Shown: piece after piece, positions 18,053 to 28,000 of the stretch
Layout of the letters: every line of letters begins with the position of its first letter
Numbering within the stretch: position 1 is the stretch's first letter
Virus record (IMG/VR): IMGVR_UViG_3300020731_000022
Coordinates: 1-52,797 of that record
Reading direction: 5' to 3' (one strand)
Origin: a virus
Length of the DNA: 52,797 nucleotides
The notes under the pieces: model-generated
The model's input: the letters and a program-made list of their open reading frames with translations, nothing else
Database searches by the model: none
Told to the model about the DNA's origin: nothing
Made by a program: the position numbers and the translations under genes

Positions 18053-18655
18053 CTAGAGGCTCATGTAATCTATGCCGAGATCCGGTACATTTGATTCTTG
18101 TAGGTATCTCATTGCGTTAATGCTAATGTCGTTATCCGCAACATTTATTGCTGGCGCATCACTAGGAGTTGATTGTACTGCTTGTGGCCTAGGAGCCGGA
18201 GCAACCTGTACAGGAGCAGGTGCCGGTCTTGTGGTCAGAGCCTTATCAACTTTGCCTTCAAGATTCTTGAAAGCGTTAGCTACTGGTGAAAGCGCTTTGT
18301 TTACTGCTTGTTCGATCTTTGGACCAATTGGCTCTTCAGCCTTAACTGGTTCTGGTCTAATGTAATATTTGTGAAGTACATCATTACATAAATCCCAAGT
18401 TAGTTTATTAATTTCATCTCCAGCTAAACGCATAATACGCTTGGCTTTGGTGTCCCATTGGTATTGGTACGCTTTACCGTCATAGTCGGTCAAGGTTCCC
18501 CATTGGATTTCACCTTCAGTATAATTAACTGTTATAAACTCTATATTTGCAACCTGTTGAAATTTTGGTTCTTCAACAACAGGTTCTACTTCAATAACCT
18601 CAAGGACCTCCTCTACCGGAGTAGAGACGATCTTAGTTTTTATAGATCTGAACAT
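18053..18655 (-). CDS. Unknown protein with Pro/Ala linker, 200 aa
   Basis: Starts MFRSIKTKIVSTPVEEVLEV with an acidic Val/Glu-rich stretch, then a compact region (about 38-95: FITVNYTEGEIQWGTLTDYD and KRIMRLAGDEINKLTW). After residue 115 comes a helical stretch (AVNKALSPVANAFKNLEGKV) and a Pro/Ala linker (PAPAPVQVAPAPRPQ). The C-terminal tail is acidic. It looks like a modular scaffold-like or tail-associated protein with flexible tethers. No family is recognised. Confidence 0.55.
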   Translation of the reverse strand: MFRSIKTKIVSTPVEEVLEVIEVEPVVEEPKFQQVANIEFITVNYTEGEIQWGTLTDYDGKAYQYQWDTKAKRIMRLAGDEINKLTWDLCNDVLHKYYIRPEPVKAEEPIGPKIEQAVNKALSPVANAFKNLEGKVDKALTTRPAPAPVQVAPAPRPQAVQSTPSDAPAINVADNDISINAMRYLQESNVPDLGIDYMSL

Positions 18656-18658
18656 GAA

Positions 18659-19234
18659 TTATTGGGTAACTACCAACTCGTAGTCAGCCTTGCGCTCAAC
18701 AGAAGCAGTCTTGTCATCCCAGACAACAGCGAATTCACGGTCACCTACGGCAATAACAGTACCAGCAATCTTTGTGCTAGGTGTTTCAGCAACAACACGT
18801 GCGCTTACAAGAGACTCAGCAGCAGCACTGGCAACAACGCCTAGTGTGCAGTCAGGGTTAGCTTGTGCATTGTTGAATCCAAATGAATGAGCAGCAAGTT
18901 TGCTTGCAGCCTTCTTAGCAGCTGGAGCAGGAACGTTAGAAAGGTCAGGTGAACCTGTCAAAGATGGATTGGCAACCATTGGTACTGGGTCCTGGGCTGG
19001 GTTTTCATCAGTAGCGTGCATGTGTGATTCATCAACATACTTTTGAATTTGAGCACCTAGTCCCTGACGTTGTTCGTCATAAGCCTGGTAGTTCTGTTGA
19101 AAGTGATTGCTGCTCTCATCCATGTAGTCGCCATTCCATTGAGCGCCTTGTGGGATAAAGTTTGGATCGGCTTGTTGTGGTGCGGCTGTCTTGTCAAAAA
19201 GATCGGCAACCTTAATATTTAAACGTGGTTCCAT
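18659..19234 (-). CDS. Unknown protein, 191 aa
   Basis: The start is moved from an earlier codon at 19261 to ATG 19234, which has an AGGAG 5-6 nt upstream. The protein begins MEPRLNIKVADLFDKTAAPQ. The N-terminal half is hydrophilic and Gln/Asn/Asp-rich; the C-terminal part (about 140-191) looks like a small folded domain (KIAGTVIAVGDREFAVVW, then KADYELVVTQ) resembling an SH3-type barrel. The FDKTA near the N terminus is one of many [K/R]-T-A tripeptides in this set. Function unknown. Confidence 0.6.
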   Translation of the reverse strand: MEPRLNIKVADLFDKTAAPQQADPNFIPQGAQWNGDYMDESSNHFQQNYQAYDEQRQGLGAQIQKYVDESHMHATDENPAQDPVPMVANPSLTGSPDLSNVPAPAAKKAASKLAAHSFGFNNAQANPDCTLGVVASAAAESLVSARVVAETPSTKIAGTVIAVGDREFAVVWDDKTASVERKADYELVVTQ

Positions 19235-19290
19235 GATTTCTCCTGTATTGGATACATACACTATAGTAAATACCCTAGTTAATTACATTA

Positions 19291-19698
19291 TTAATTCTTA
19301 GGTGGTACGGGGGCGCCATCTACATAGTTGGCATCTACCTGCTTGGTAGTCATATCATCTAATCCCCCGTTACCTTTTAGAACTGGAAATGTTGATTCAA
19401 CAGTACTATTTTCTGGTAAGTGAGTCATAGAGTTTGTTGCAATATAGCGAAATTTGCTAGCAAAAGCAAAAATGCCTTCTTCTTCAGATTTTTCGTTATT
19501 TCCTCTGGATGCTAATTCTTCTGCTTCTGTTTTACGATCTCTAGCAGATGCACAATTGACATGACCAAATAGTTCACGTTTTCCATCTTTAGAACGTCCA
19601 AGACTTACAACTGGGTTTCCTGGATTAGCTCCATATTCGCAATCAACACAGATAGCAGATTTATCGCCTAAATCTGATGATATTTTAAATATTGGCAT
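19291..19698 (-). CDS. Small Cys-containing protein, 135 aa
   Basis: Starts MPIFKISSDLGDKSAICVDC with a C-x2-C at 17/20 and a third Cys at about 49 (HVNCASARDRKTEAEEL), which could form a small metal site. The rest is hydrophilic and ends with DGAPVPPKN. Its ATG overlaps the upstream stop as TAATG at 19696-19700, so it is co-translated with the 706-aa Cys-pair protein. No family is recognised. Confidence 0.6.
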   Translation of the reverse strand: MPIFKISSDLGDKSAICVDCEYGANPGNPVVSLGRSKDGKRELFGHVNCASARDRKTEAEELASRGNNEKSEEEGIFAFASKFRYIATNSMTHLPENSTVESTFPVLKGNGGLDDMTTKQVDANYVDGAPVPPKN

Positions 19699-21818
19699 TA
19701 TTCTTCCTCTTCTTCATGTGAAAAACCGAGTGCTTCAAAAGCACCACGTAATCCACCATCTTGTTTAATTCCTTCAATAACTTTACGTTCATCTTGTGGT
19801 GTTTTTATGGCATCTTGACCAGCAGTTGATCTAACAACGTCAAGAAAGCCTTTTCTACCTTCTGGAGTGCTAATAACATCTTCCACTGTTGGTGGATCTA
19901 ACGGTACTTGAATACTTCTTCGTTTTCTAGCCGGTGTTACTTCTACTGCTGCTGGTGTACCACTACTATTGAATGCTTTGTTCGGAGATTCCATTGGTCT
20001 AGGTTGTTCTGTTGATAACTGACCACTAAATGCTGACCAGTTTGGACCAGTGTAATTTGATCGTGGTTCTATAGCATAACCAGGTCGGTCTTCCCAGCCA
20101 TAACCTATATCGTATTTTTTAGCAAAAGAATCGAATGCTTCATCACTATCAAAGTTGTTTCTATCAATACCTAAAGTTCTACGACTTTCATTAATTAAAC
20201 GTCTAAATACAGCTGCTGTTTTATCGCTATTAATTGTTGGCAATGCTTCTCTAAGTTCGTTTAGACCAAATCCAGTACCAACTTTGGTCTTTTTGTTAAC
20301 TGTTGTTTTTGATCCAGGTGCCCAACCACCGAGAGGGTTCTTTTTTGATGGTTTTGGTTTAGTATATAATTTATCGGCATTGGCAACTTCATTTCTTAAC
20401 ATTGTTTGAGCTTGTGTTCCTGAATGACAAATAAGCTCAGCAGTTGGATCAGTTACTGGTGCTAAAAAGTTTCCATCCACACTTTCCAAAGAATCGTATG
20501 CTCTTTGACCTTGCAATGTTGAGCGTTCTCCAAAGAACGGTGTTAGATTGTGAAATAAATTAGCAACATGTTTGCGAGCACCGGAAAACCTTGAATCCAT
20601 CTCACGAGAAACGTTCATAGCTTCTATTGGGTTATTATATTTTACTTCTCGTTTTCCCTTGCGTCCTTTTAACAAATCTCTTCGGAAAGTACGCATTTTA
20701 CCAATAGGTCGATAACTATAAACAATATCGTATTTTCCATTATCTTGTACGTTGGTAACTACAGCAAACATTTGTTTGTCTCTACCACCGCCACCAGCAT
20801 TGTAAACGTGTTCATTATCATTATAATCTTCTGGGTTTAATCTTTTCCCTATATTGGAATCAGGGTTTTCAAGGTCCCAGTTAAGAAAATGGCAAACCGT
20901 TCCAACTTTTAATGGTTCATCAAGTTTTTTAGTACCCATCAAAGTTAGTGCAGGTGCAATAGGTTCAAACTGATCATCCACTGCAACATACCTAAGTTTT
21001 TCGTCTTTGAATTCAGTACCATTAGGTTTAGCTTTTACATCTGCTGATCTAAGAGGAACATTGCTAGTTTCTCTGTGAGGTATACGGATAAATTGATCAA
21101 CCCAAGGTTGCAATGCACATTGTGGGTGGCATGCTTCGCCACTACAAAATTTATTGTGGAAAGAAATACTATGATTTTCAACTGCTGCTGATGCCTTAAT
21201 ATCTGTTAAACTACGTGCAGCATCTGTGTTATAACCAAGACCGTTGCATTTTAAACATCCTTGACCATTGCAACCACGACATTGATATGCTTCTGATTGT
21301 CTAAGCGATTCAGGAATTAAAGCATATACAGCTTTTACAAGTTCACGATTTTGTCTATTTTGTTGGAAATGGTTAGTTTTTTGTTGACGAGCTTCTGCTC
21401 TAACGGGGTCTTCTATGCGAGCTCTTCTCTTTTCGCCTATCCGTTCTTTAACGTGTTTTAACCATTGACTAGGACTAACTGTAACGTTTTCTGGAACCCA
21501 AGTTTTTACTAAATTACCTTCTTCATCGGGTCTTAAAACTTCTGTAGCTAACTCAGATCTTCTGTTGGGTGTTTGCAATGCCAACGTTTCAATTGGGCTA
21601 AATGCATCACGTTCATGTTCTTGAGATACTTGTTGTTGGATTGCTTTGTTTGATTCTTCATGAGTTTCTGATTCAATGCTTTTAGTTAATTTTTGTGCTT
21701 CTGGGTTTTCAAAGATGTTAAATCCACCTTCTCCACCACCATAAAGACCTTCAACGTCAGCATCATTATAGATGTCATCAAAACCTGCGTATTTAGAGTT
21801 AAATTTATTTTTCGGCAT
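19698..21818 (-). CDS. Large Cys-pair protein with DnaJ-like zinc motif, 706 aa
   Basis: Begins MPKNKFNSKYAGFDDIYNDA. At about residue 180 there is a DnaJ-central-domain-like motif (CRGCNGQGCLKCNGLGY), followed by a second Cys group (FCSGEACHPQCALQ) near 225. The segment at about 330-385 has beta features (FAVVTNVQDNGKYDIVYSYR) like an SH3-type domain. The C-terminal 200 residues are hydrophilic, ending in an acidic Glu run. There is no J domain or chaperone ATPase. The 3' end overlaps the next start by TAATG, and the 5' end overlaps the 857-aa gene by 14 bp. Virion or DNA-associated zinc protein; function unknown. Confidence 0.6.
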   Translation of the reverse strand: MPKNKFNSKYAGFDDIYNDADVEGLYGGGEGGFNIFENPEAQKLTKSIESETHEESNKAIQQQVSQEHERDAFSPIETLALQTPNRRSELATEVLRPDEEGNLVKTWVPENVTVSPSQWLKHVKERIGEKRRARIEDPVRAEARQQKTNHFQQNRQNRELVKAVYALIPESLRQSEAYQCRGCNGQGCLKCNGLGYNTDAARSLTDIKASAAVENHSISFHNKFCSGEACHPQCALQPWVDQFIRIPHRETSNVPLRSADVKAKPNGTEFKDEKLRYVAVDDQFEPIAPALTLMGTKKLDEPLKVGTVCHFLNWDLENPDSNIGKRLNPEDYNDNEHVYNAGGGGRDKQMFAVVTNVQDNGKYDIVYSYRPIGKMRTFRRDLLKGRKGKREVKYNNPIEAMNVSREMDSRFSGARKHVANLFHNLTPFFGERSTLQGQRAYDSLESVDGNFLAPVTDPTAELICHSGTQAQTMLRNEVANADKLYTKPKPSKKNPLGGWAPGSKTTVNKKTKVGTGFGLNELREALPTINSDKTAAVFRRLINESRRTLGIDRNNFDSDEAFDSFAKKYDIGYGWEDRPGYAIEPRSNYTGPNWSAFSGQLSTEQPRPMESPNKAFNSSGTPAAVEVTPARKRRSIQVPLDPPTVEDVISTPEGRKGFLDVVRSTAGQDAIKTPQDERKVIEGIKQDGGLRGAFEALGFSHEEEEE

Positions 21819-24378
21819 TTTCCGATTCTTTCATCAATGGTTCAGCCATTACAAGTCCATTATCTTGTATAGATTTACGCAATGTGTCACGCATTTTTGC
21901 ACTACCTTCAGCACCTTGTTGATCAAATGATTTCATGATTACATTGCGCAAAGAATTCTCATACGCACTCATAGCTTCATCATTTGATTCACCAGCATCA
22001 TAAGCGTGTTCTAGTCGTGAAGCATTTTCAAACATTGGTTTTAATGATTCACGTAAGCTATCTGGTGATACGCCGGTACTTTCAATGGCAGATTGAATCT
22101 TAGGAATTGCTTCTTGAATTCTAGGGTGCAATGATTTTGCATTCATTGTACCATCTGGTTGTGTTTTAATAGTTGGAGTATCAACCGTTAATCCAGGAAT
22201 ATTCATTGGCAAAGATGCAAAACGTTTACCAATCAATTCATTAATATCTTCAAGCTCTGCACTGGCGGCACAAAATTTAGCATTTTTGCTTGCACGGTGT
22301 TTTTGACTTCTTTTGTTTAATTCTTCAAGAATGTCGGGTGTTATGTTGACTCCAGAAGTATAAACACCAACAAGATCAGAAGTAGTTAAATTTGGGCTAG
22401 ATTCATTTAAACCGTATTGTACAACTCTTCTTCCTTCGGCATCTGTTTCAGTATTTGGTAACTGAGTTACAGGATCCACTGTAGAAAAATCTGTCATTAG
22501 CTCATGAGGGTTTGTTGCTGCTCCACCAGGATAAGCTTTACCCATTGCATATTGAAAAAGCATGTTTGGTATTTTTATACCAGTTGGTGTTACCAATTGG
22601 TGATGACCTGCTGGAAGAATTAATGCTTTTTCACTGTAGGAACCGATTCTGCAATTTTTGCAAGGAGTAGTCCATCCTTCTGTATCAGTCTCTTGGAATT
22701 CATCATCACCATGACAATCAGGGCATGAAGGATCACCATGTGCTTTCCAACCATCAACGTTATCAATAGGAGCATAATCAAAACTTTCCAAAATTATCGG
22801 ATTACCATCAACATGTGTTACTTCTAATTCACGTTGTTCTACAGGAAATTCTTCTGGATCTTTAGTAACAGTTTTAGGAATTGTACCTGCTCCATTACAT
22901 TTAGCACAAACATGACCATCAGTTAATTTGATTGTTGCGTTATTTGAATGGCAATTCCCACATTCTACACCAAACTTAGGATTCATTGCAGAAAGGTCTT
23001 TACCAGTTTGCTTACATGTACGACATGGTATTGCTAACTCTTCAGATTTATTATTTTGCCATCTAAAACCTTCGCCATTACAATCAGGACAATTTGGACA
23101 ATCTTCTTGATTAAGAATACGTGTACGACCATTACCAAGACCTTCACCAATTTGCCTACTACCATCTTCAGAGTAAATTGGTGCACCTGGTATGCAATCT
23201 CCACAAAATGTTGAATTAATAGAACGATATGGATCTAGGGAACCATTAAAACAAGGTTGTCCTTTTCTCATTCCTGGACATTTTTCACGACTAGTTACAT
23301 TTCTAGATTCGTATCTATTGGGTGCTACATAAGTTGTCATTTCATCACCAAATTGGTCTTTACCAGTTGGTCTTCTAAAATATTTTTTAATTCTTGTTCC
23401 AGCAAGCCCAAGTGTTACCATTGGGATTCTTGCAATAGAAGACCCTCTATCAGCTAGTGTTCTAACATATCTAGTTTCTGAAGAAGTAGGGTCATCACTT
23501 AAATTTTCTGGCAACATTGATTGACGTAGTAAAGATTGACTAGAACGAAAGTCTTTACCAAGAGATATATTGCCAGATTCATCAACAATATATTTAGGTG
23601 TAAACTCATGTTTTCTATCAGCATGGTCTTCTTGACTTCTGCCACAAATGCAAGTATTTGCTTTAACTTCATCGCTAATAGATTTTACTTTTGGAGTTCT
23701 TCTATTCCTGGTGAATATGTTGGATAATACTTCTTCTGGACCATGTTCTTCGAATACGTTTAATGGATGAGTTGGATCAAGTTCGTCTACAAATGGCAAA
23801 CCACTTTGAGAACGTAGCATTGATGTTGCTGATTCTTGGTTTACAGTGCGACGAGCTTGCATAACGGCGTCAGTTGGTGGTTTAGGACCTCTAGTAACAC
23901 CGGGACTACCCTTTGGAACAAATACAGTAAGCCCATCTTTACCCAAACCTTCAAATTCTGGGAAATCATAACTTCCAGATGGCAATGGCACTGCTTCATA
24001 GCCAGACTCTGGACTACTCAACCATTCTTTCATTTGGTGAACTTTTAGAACACCACGGGCGTCTCTGTTATCTTTCCACTGTGGAAGAGAATCGTGGTAC
24101 AGTGCAATTTCAGAACGTGCAGCAGGGTTTCCTGACAAAAGTGCTTGTGCATCACCATGGAATACTCCATATGGTTTTCTAAGTTCAGTTTGTCGTTCTA
24201 CATACTTTTTTCTTCTTGCTGCAATATCAGCAGCTTCTGATGCATACGATTCATTAGCTTCTAATTGGGATTCATCAATATACGCTGGTGCTTCTTCGTG
24301 TGGAAGAAGGTTTGGAAGTCTACGATCTGATTCTTCTGCTGTTTTAAGAAATTTAAACTTACGCATAATGTTTACCAT
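21805..24378 (-). CDS. Large multi-zinc-knuckle protein, 857 aa
   Basis: Two possible starts: ATG 24378 (overlapping the upstream stop) or ATG 24366 (MRKFKFLKTAEESD); both ribosome binding sites are weak. Residues about 235-590 carry at least five Cys pairs or clusters: CICG, CPGMRKGQPC, CGDC, CPNCPDCNGEGF with CRTC, CGNC with CAKCNGAGTI, and CPDC with CKNC. Several match the C-x2-C-x-G-x-G spacing of the DnaJ zinc domain, without a J domain. The C-terminal 170 residues are helical (IPKIQSAIESTGVSPDSL). It lies among other Cys-pair proteins upstream of the portal. Function unknown. Confidence 0.6.
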   Translation of the reverse strand: MVNIMRKFKFLKTAEESDRRLPNLLPHEEAPAYIDESQLEANESYASEAADIAARRKKYVERQTELRKPYGVFHGDAQALLSGNPAARSEIALYHDSLPQWKDNRDARGVLKVHQMKEWLSSPESGYEAVPLPSGSYDFPEFEGLGKDGLTVFVPKGSPGVTRGPKPPTDAVMQARRTVNQESATSMLRSQSGLPFVDELDPTHPLNVFEEHGPEEVLSNIFTRNRRTPKVKSISDEVKANTCICGRSQEDHADRKHEFTPKYIVDESGNISLGKDFRSSQSLLRQSMLPENLSDDPTSSETRYVRTLADRGSSIARIPMVTLGLAGTRIKKYFRRPTGKDQFGDEMTTYVAPNRYESRNVTSREKCPGMRKGQPCFNGSLDPYRSINSTFCGDCIPGAPIYSEDGSRQIGEGLGNGRTRILNQEDCPNCPDCNGEGFRWQNNKSEELAIPCRTCKQTGKDLSAMNPKFGVECGNCHSNNATIKLTDGHVCAKCNGAGTIPKTVTKDPEEFPVEQRELEVTHVDGNPIILESFDYAPIDNVDGWKAHGDPSCPDCHGDDEFQETDTEGWTTPCKNCRIGSYSEKALILPAGHHQLVTPTGIKIPNMLFQYAMGKAYPGGAATNPHELMTDFSTVDPVTQLPNTETDAEGRRVVQYGLNESSPNLTTSDLVGVYTSGVNITPDILEELNKRSQKHRASKNAKFCAASAELEDINELIGKRFASLPMNIPGLTVDTPTIKTQPDGTMNAKSLHPRIQEAIPKIQSAIESTGVSPDSLRESLKPMFENASRLEHAYDAGESNDEAMSAYENSLRNVIMKSFDQQGAEGSAKMRDTLRKSIQDNGLVMAEPLMKESENAEK

Positions 24379-25058
24379 TCTGGTCCATTAAGATCGTATT
24401 CAGTGGTAGATATATCTGGTTCGTCTGCTTCTGTGGCGGTTGCATTAAAAATTCCACCGTGTTGAGCCACTAAATCTGATACATCAAATGGTCTTTCTGT
24501 AGCAGCCATTTCACTTTCATAAGGTTCAGCACCATCATATTGTGTATAAGCATTTTGTTTTTTCTGATCATCAGCCATGTTCTGAACATAATCAGTTTGT
24601 CTTGCAGCTGCTTGTTCTTTACCACGTCTCTTGGTAACTCTGTCTTTACGATCTCGAACCCATCCATTAAATAAACGTTGCATACTTGGAGATTCTCCTG
24701 GTAGCAAAGTTTTACGTAAACCGTGTAGCATAATGTGTAGTTTCATCATTTCATCATTAGCAGAATTATTGTGAGCTACACAAGTTGTCAAAACTGTACG
24801 ACCATTAGTTACATAACCTTCAGCTTTTGGTTTATTCTGAGAAGCATCAAAAGTAGGCGTATAATTTCCATCTTCAATTTCTGGATGAAAATCTGGATCG
24901 TAGTGATCAACAATATCGCAATGAGGATATTCTGATTTTGTTTGTCCGTATCGACGTAGAAATGCATCGTCAGGAAGCCTTACACGATCCCTAGCTACGT
25001 AGCAAGGTATGCCTGCAAGCGGTATGTCAGCAAAAATTTTTCTTATCTTTTTAGCCAC
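24372..25058 (-). CDS. Unknown protein, 228 aa
   Basis: Starts MAKKIRKIFADIPLAGIPCY. A folded-looking N-terminal half (RRYGQTKSEYPHCDIVDHYD; TNGRTVLTTCVAHNNSANDE) contains scattered Cys/His; a basic helix follows (WVRDRKDRVTKRRGKEQAAA), then an acidic C terminus. It is sandwiched without gaps between two large Cys-pair proteins, so it is probably part of the same assembly. No catalytic motif or family is recognised. Confidence 0.6.
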   Translation of the reverse strand: MAKKIRKIFADIPLAGIPCYVARDRVRLPDDAFLRRYGQTKSEYPHCDIVDHYDPDFHPEIEDGNYTPTFDASQNKPKAEGYVTNGRTVLTTCVAHNNSANDEMMKLHIMLHGLRKTLLPGESPSMQRLFNGWVRDRKDRVTKRRGKEQAAARQTDYVQNMADDQKKQNAYTQYDGAEPYESEMAATERPFDVSDLVAQHGGIFNATATEADEPDISTTEYDLNGPEW

Positions 25059-25060
25059 AA

Positions 25061-28000
25061 TTATCCTTCACACTTATACGTATCTGCTAGGAGTTGAGAA
25101 ATTTGTTGTCGTTGCTGTAATGGATCTTTGACAGTTCTTTTAATAATAGCCGTACCTTCATTGATAATGCCATTGAGTCGTGTCATTTCTTCTGGACCAA
25201 CCACTTCTGGTCGAATAATTCCACGGTTACATTTTGGACAACCCATATCATGTTCTATACGTGGTATAGGTACATTGTTAATGATTTTTGGAGCATCTTC
25301 TGGTAGTTCTTTAGGTTCAGCAATGTCTGGCAAACCATCTTGTTCCATCATGGCTTCTTGTTTAGCTATAGCTTGAGGGTCATCAAACATTGCATTTTGA
25401 CCCATAAAACTAGGTTTTTCTTGTCTCTGTGATTGCAAATCTTGTTCTAAAGATGACCTAGTAGGTTGATCGATATTTTGTCCACGATCCCTTAGAAAAA
25501 TTACAGGACCAACATTTTCAATATCAGATATTGCTTTTTCATTAGGTGTTGGCGGAGCATAATTTGCAAGGCTCTCTTCTCTATCTTCTGCAGCAATTGA
25601 TCTTGCATAGTCTAGAGCAGCTGTGTCTTTAGGATCAATACCTTCAGCTTCTGGGTTAGGAATTAAACTATTTTTAACACGTTCTTTAAGTAATGATACG
25701 GTTTCAGGAGATAATGATTCTTCAGTTGAATTTGTTGAATTGCGAGCATGTTGGCCTGGGGTATCATCATGTGGATAACCATTTACTTCTAGATCATGTT
25801 CTGGACATCCATCACAGTGGATAGTATCAGCGGATGATACACCTGAGCATTTTGGATTTTCACAATCTGAACAATGTTTTCTATTTACTGTCATTTCGCC
25901 AGTGTTTTTGCATGTAGGGCATATGTGATCTTTATCTTTAAAGACAATTTGAGATTTTCTTCTGCCTTTGCAACCTTTTTTCTTTTGCTTACACTTATTG
26001 CAGTGATCTTGTTGGTCATTCATTACAGTACCGCATGTGTCATCTTTGCAATTACGGCAATGAGTATCCCAGTATCTAAATAAGTTAAGTTTATTCCAAA
26101 CAGAATTACCATTACAAGTTGGGCATAGTTCTTTTTCTGGTGCTTCCATACCTTCACCTTCTAAAACAACGTCTCTTGTTCTAGGGATTGCTGGCATTGA
26201 TATTGATTGTCTTAGTTCAAGGTCATTGGGGTCATATGAAGAATCTACATCATAATCATCGTTGATAGCAGATTTTTTTGTAATACCTTCTCCACGTCTT
26301 TTCAAACGCAATGGATATTTTTTAGCATATGAAGGATCTGAGAACCTACTAAGGAAATGGTTGATAAAATCTTTGGCACCAAGAACACTTTTTGGATTAT
26401 ATCCAAGATATTCGTTGTATTCTTCTTGCGTTAGATCTGGGTGTAATACTTCACCTTCGCTATTAGTAGCAACTTGTTTGTTGCGTGGTCTAACAGGATA
26501 CTTAGTACTAATTTCTAAGTCAGAACCTGGCAAAAAGTCATTGGCATCAATATCTTCTGCATCACCCAATATACGTGGTCTTACAATCTCATCATATGAA
26601 TTTGGTGTAATAGCTTCATCACCAAGAGTGGCAACATTTTCTTGTTCTGAAGGTAGTGCTTTGTTTGCTACCTTACGACCATTCATGCCAAGAAATGCCC
26701 AAGGACGATTCTTACCGTATAAGAAGAAATTCTTTACACTTTCAACACCGTGACCAACTGTATTGCTAGGAGCCAATGGGTTACGCATAAGAACGGTTTG
26801 TGTTCCAGGGTATAGACCTTCTGGACTATTCCTATCTTGTTCACCAGCATCTCTCTGGAAAACAATACCTGCTCCAGTTTCAGCGTCTGGTTTTACTGTA
26901 GGGAATTTAAATTGAGGATCTGGTTTAAAGAAGCCAAGGTATGCTTCTGGGTCAACACCTTCAGGAACTGGTGCGCAGTTATTGGCACCATATACAAGTG
27001 GGTTGCAACGGTTATATCCGTCTGTTCTAGCAATACTCACACCGTCTTTTTCGCTTCTACCACAGTGAGAACATGGTAAAGTCTTATTGGGTTCTACATC
27101 AACATGAGTTGCAATTGGTTCGCCATAATCTATACAATCTTTATTGTCACAAGACAATGAAAGAATTGGCAACTTAATTCGCTTAATACCTCGTTGGTTG
27201 CCATTAGCATATGTTTCTTTAATCATTGGATTATCAAATACAGTGTCAAAAGGTACGGCTGTTACATTACCTTCTTCATCCATAAATTCTGAATTTTGTC
27301 TTCCTTCAGGTAATCCATCTATGGTGTGGTGCGCTGGATTGAGTTGAACTTTACGCAAATGAATTTTTTCGTCCAAAGCTTTTAATGCTCTATCAGATGC
27401 TTTGTAATCTTCATTTTCACTAAGGTCACCAAGTTGACGAGCTGTTTCACGAGTTTTTACAAGATCTGGTCTTCCTTTTTGAAGTTGTTCCAAATCTTTT
27501 GTTGTAGCTTCATGTAGTTCTGGACTAAAACGGTAGACTCTTCTCTCTCCAGATCCTTCTTGACCAGGGTAGAGAACATTATAATCGTTGTCTACAAATG
27601 CTTCGGTAGCAGCAATAGAATTACCGTGGTTAACACACTTAGTATTACCACAGATTGCACTGACTGGTTGTCGCATTGCACTAGTCTCACGACCATATGG
27701 GAACATACCAGGTTCCCAGTCATACTTTGGATAACGTCCTTTTTCACCACATACTGTGCATTTTTGTGGACGCATCAAGTCCAACATCTTGCTCATTAGT
27801 TTAGGGAATCGGTGACAAGTTGTACAAAAACCTTCTGAGTGAGTTGGCAAAGTCCAACTACCTGTTGTATCAGCAAAGTCTTCAGGTGCACTTTGCAACA
27901 CTTCAATAGGATTATACGAAGCTGTAGCGTTAGGGCTTTCGTGAGTTTCACCCTTTGGATGCCAAGCACCGGAAGCCACATCAAATACATGTTGACCATG

